This document shows, piece by piece, positions 7,159 to 8,870 of a stretch of 8,870 nt of DNA (the stretch's first letter is position 1; each line of letters begins with the position of its first letter). The notes beneath the pieces are model-generated. The model was not told the DNA's origin. It saw nothing but the letters and a program-made list of their open reading frames with translations, and did not search any database. The position numbers and the translations under genes were made by a program. The stretch lies in contig JBCBTD010000104.1 of NCBI GenBank assembly GCA_039818825.1, positions 1-8,870 of the forward strand, in the 5' to 3' direction. Source of the stretch: JBCBTD01 sp039818825. Lineage in GTDB: Bacteria > Pseudomonadota > Alphaproteobacteria > Geminicoccales > Geminicoccaceae.

Positions 7159-8870
7159 CCCCGCGCACCGAGCTCCGGGCAACCTACAGGCTGCAGCTCC
7201 ATGCCGGGTTTCCGTTCGTCGCGGCCGAGGCGATCGTCCCCTATCTCGCTGACCTCGGTGTCAGCCATCTCTATCTCTCGCCGATCTGGGCCGCGCGGCC
7301 GGGATCGACCCACGGCTACGACGTGGTCGACCATGCGCGGATCAGCCCGGAGCTGGGCGGGCGCGAAGGCTTCGACGCGCTGGCCGACCGCGCGCGTGCC
7401 CACGGCCTCGGCATCATTCTCGATTGCGTGCCGAACCACATGGGTATCGGCTACGACAACCCGTGGTGGGCAGACATGCTCCGCTGGGGCGAAGCCTCGC
7501 CCTACGCGGCCTATTTCGACGTCGAGTGGGATGCGCTGGAGCCGTCGCTCGCCGGCAAGGTGCTGCTGCCTGTTCTTGGTGACCACTATGGCCGTTGCCT
7601 GGACGACGGCCAGCTCGTGCCGGACATCGAGGGCGGGCGAATGGTCGTGCGTTACCACGAGCACACGGTGCCGATCCATCCGCGCGACACGGCCGAACTC
7701 CTGGAGACGGCGGGGCGCAATACCGACGCGGCCGTTGCGGCGACTCTCAACGACCTCGCCTCGCTGGCGCGCCAGATTGCGCGCCGCCGCGAGCGCGTGT
7801 CGCGGCAACGCCGCCGCGCCGACCGCGACCGTGCCGATCAACTCGACCTGCAACTGGCGACGGCGAGGCAGGTGCCGACCGTCGAGGCGGCGTTGCGCGA
7901 CGCCCTGGCAACGTTCACGCCCACGCGCGACGACCACCGCCCCGCCGATCGGCTGCATCGGCTCCTCGAGCGGCAAGCCTATCGGCTCAGCTATTGGCGG
8001 CTCGCTGGCGAGGAGATCAACTATCGCCGGTTCTTCGACGTCAACGGTCTCGCCGGCTTGCGGATGGAGGAGCCGGGGCTGTTCGATGCGGTTCACCGCC
8101 TGGTGGTCGAGCTGACCGCGGCCGGCGTGGTCGACGGACTGCGGCTCGACCACATCGACGGCTTGTACGATCCGCGCACCTATCTCACTCGGCTGCGGCG
8201 AGCCACGCGTCGCGGCGATGGCACCGCCCCGTGGTTGTTCGTCGAGAAAATCCTGGGCGAGCACGAGGAACTGCGCCGCGACTGGCCGGTCGACGGGACT
8301 ACCGGCTACGAGGTCATGGCGCTCTTGCATGGCGTCCAGGTCGACCCGGCGGCCTGCCGCCCGCTTCTGGCGCTCTATCGCTCGCTGACGCAGCCGAGCG
8401 CCGAGTTCCATGCCGAGACGGTGCGCGCCAAGTACTTGATGATGTCGACGGCGTTGCAGGCCGAGTTGAACGTCCTGGCGATGGAGCTGAACCGGATCGC
8501 GAAACGCTCGAGGCGCACCCGCGATTTCGGCCGCCACGCGCTGCGCGAGGCGCTCAGGAACGTCGTGGCGCACTTTCCGGTGTATCGGACCTACTTCAGC
8601 GGCAAACGTTCGGCCGCCGCGGATCTGGCTGTGATCGATGATGCCATCGCGCGGGCGCGGCAGGCTGCAGGCACACCGGAAATCGAGATCTACGACTTCG
8701 TCCGCGATGCACTTCGTGGTGAGGCGGGTGGGGCGTGGTCGGCGGTGTCGGCGCACCTTGCAGGCCGCTTCCAGCAGTACACCGGGCCGGTCACCGCCAA
8801 GGCGGTCGAGGACACGACGTTCTATCGCTGGGTGCCGCTCGCCTCGCTGAACGAGGTCGGCAGCGAGCCG
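7155..8870 (+). CDS. treY: Maltooligosyltrehalose synthase (GH13), C-terminus beyond window
   Basis: TreY is an intramolecular transglucosylase that converts the reducing-end alpha-1,4 linkage of a maltooligosaccharide to alpha,alpha-1,1, giving the substrate of TreZ. The first 572 codons are present and the frame is open to the right edge; family members usually exceed 700 residues. The N-terminus has the family hallmark TYRLQLHAGFPF, then SPIWAARPGSTHGYDVVDH, LDCVPNHM (89-96), EEINYRRFFDVNGLAGLRME, GLRLDHIDGLYDP with nucleophile Asp332, and FVEKIL with acid/base Glu364. GTTGYEV, VYRTYF and VEDTTFYRW, followed by LNEVGSEP at the edge, also fit. The third catalytic acid, in the STHDTKR-type motif, would lie beyond the edge, so completeness is not shown. 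The GTG start at 7155 overlaps the treZ stop (GTGA), with a weak GGGG six bases upstream at 7145-7148. An Arg-rich helix at residues 206-226 lies in the insert typical of this family. Confidence 0.96.
   Translation, partial: MTPRTELRATYRLQLHAGFPFVAAEAIVPYLADLGVSHLYLSPIWAARPGSTHGYDVVDHARISPELGGREGFDALADRARAHGLGIILDCVPNHMGIGYDNPWWADMLRWGEASPYAAYFDVEWDALEPSLAGKVLLPVLGDHYGRCLDDGQLVPDIEGGRMVVRYHEHTVPIHPRDTAELLETAGRNTDAAVAATLNDLASLARQIARRRERVSRQRRRADRDRADQLDLQLATARQVPTVEAALRDALATFTPTRDDHRPADRLHRLLERQAYRLSYWRLAGEEINYRRFFDVNGLAGLRMEEPGLFDAVHRLVVELTAAGVVDGLRLDHIDGLYDPRTYLTRLRRATRRGDGTAPWLFVEKILGEHEELRRDWPVDGTTGYEVMALLHGVQVDPAACRPLLALYRSLTQPSAEFHAETVRAKYLMMSTALQAELNVLAMELNRIAKRSRRTRDFGRHALREALRNVVAHFPVYRTYFSGKRSAAADLAVIDDAIARARQAAGTPEIEIYDFVRDALRGEAGGAWSAVSAHLAGRFQQYTGPVTAKAVEDTTFYRWVPLASLNEVGSEP

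Noticed and set aside
5293..7182. A 629-codon open frame on the minus strand covering all of treZ.
   Set aside because: It mirrors treZ exactly, shows no family resemblance, and long antisense frames are expected opposite GC-rich genes with strong third-position bias. The treZ frame carries all catalytic motifs.

Overview
The window comes from a GC-rich bacterial genome, most likely a proteobacterium and perhaps an alphaproteobacterium. This rests on overall composition, strong G/C bias at third codon positions, GTG starts, a tripartite tricarboxylate transporter gene of the proteobacterial type, and a TreX-TreZ-TreY trehalose operon. No 16S or other marker is present, so the taxonomy is a guess.

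Layout from left to right. (1) At 1-287 on the minus strand lies the N-terminal 95 codons of a TctA-family large membrane subunit; the gene runs off the left edge. (2) About 190 bases of divergent intergenic DNA follow. (3) At 478-3036 on the plus strand is an unusual 852-residue protein. Its C-terminal ~500 residues are an adenylate-forming (ANL/AMP-binding) enzyme. Its N-terminal ~340 residues look like a degraded class I methyltransferase followed by a small helical/winged-helix (PqqD-like) segment. (4) A 169-base gap is followed by three tightly packed plus-strand genes: a glycogen-debranching enzyme (glgX/treX, 3206-5350), maltooligosyltrehalose trehalohydrolase (treZ, 5347-7158) and maltooligosyltrehalose synthase (treY, from 7155 and cut by the right edge). 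Both junctions are four-base stop/start overlaps (ATGA, GTGA).

The three sugar genes form a complete route from glycogen or starch-like glucan to trehalose. GlgX/TreX removes alpha-1,6 branches to give linear maltooligosaccharides. TreY turns the reducing-end alpha-1,4 bond into an alpha,alpha-1,1 bond. TreZ then releases free trehalose. The usual physiological reason is protection against osmotic or desiccation stress. The key GH13 acids are visible in GlgX and TreZ; in TreY the nucleophile and acid/base are visible, but the C-terminal part carrying the third acid lies beyond the window.

The trehalose operon is ordinary. The one part that does not fit a standard description is the multidomain adenylating protein at 478-3036, whose substrate and partner cannot be read from this sequence. 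No RNA genes, insertion sequences, CRISPR arrays or convincing terminators were seen.
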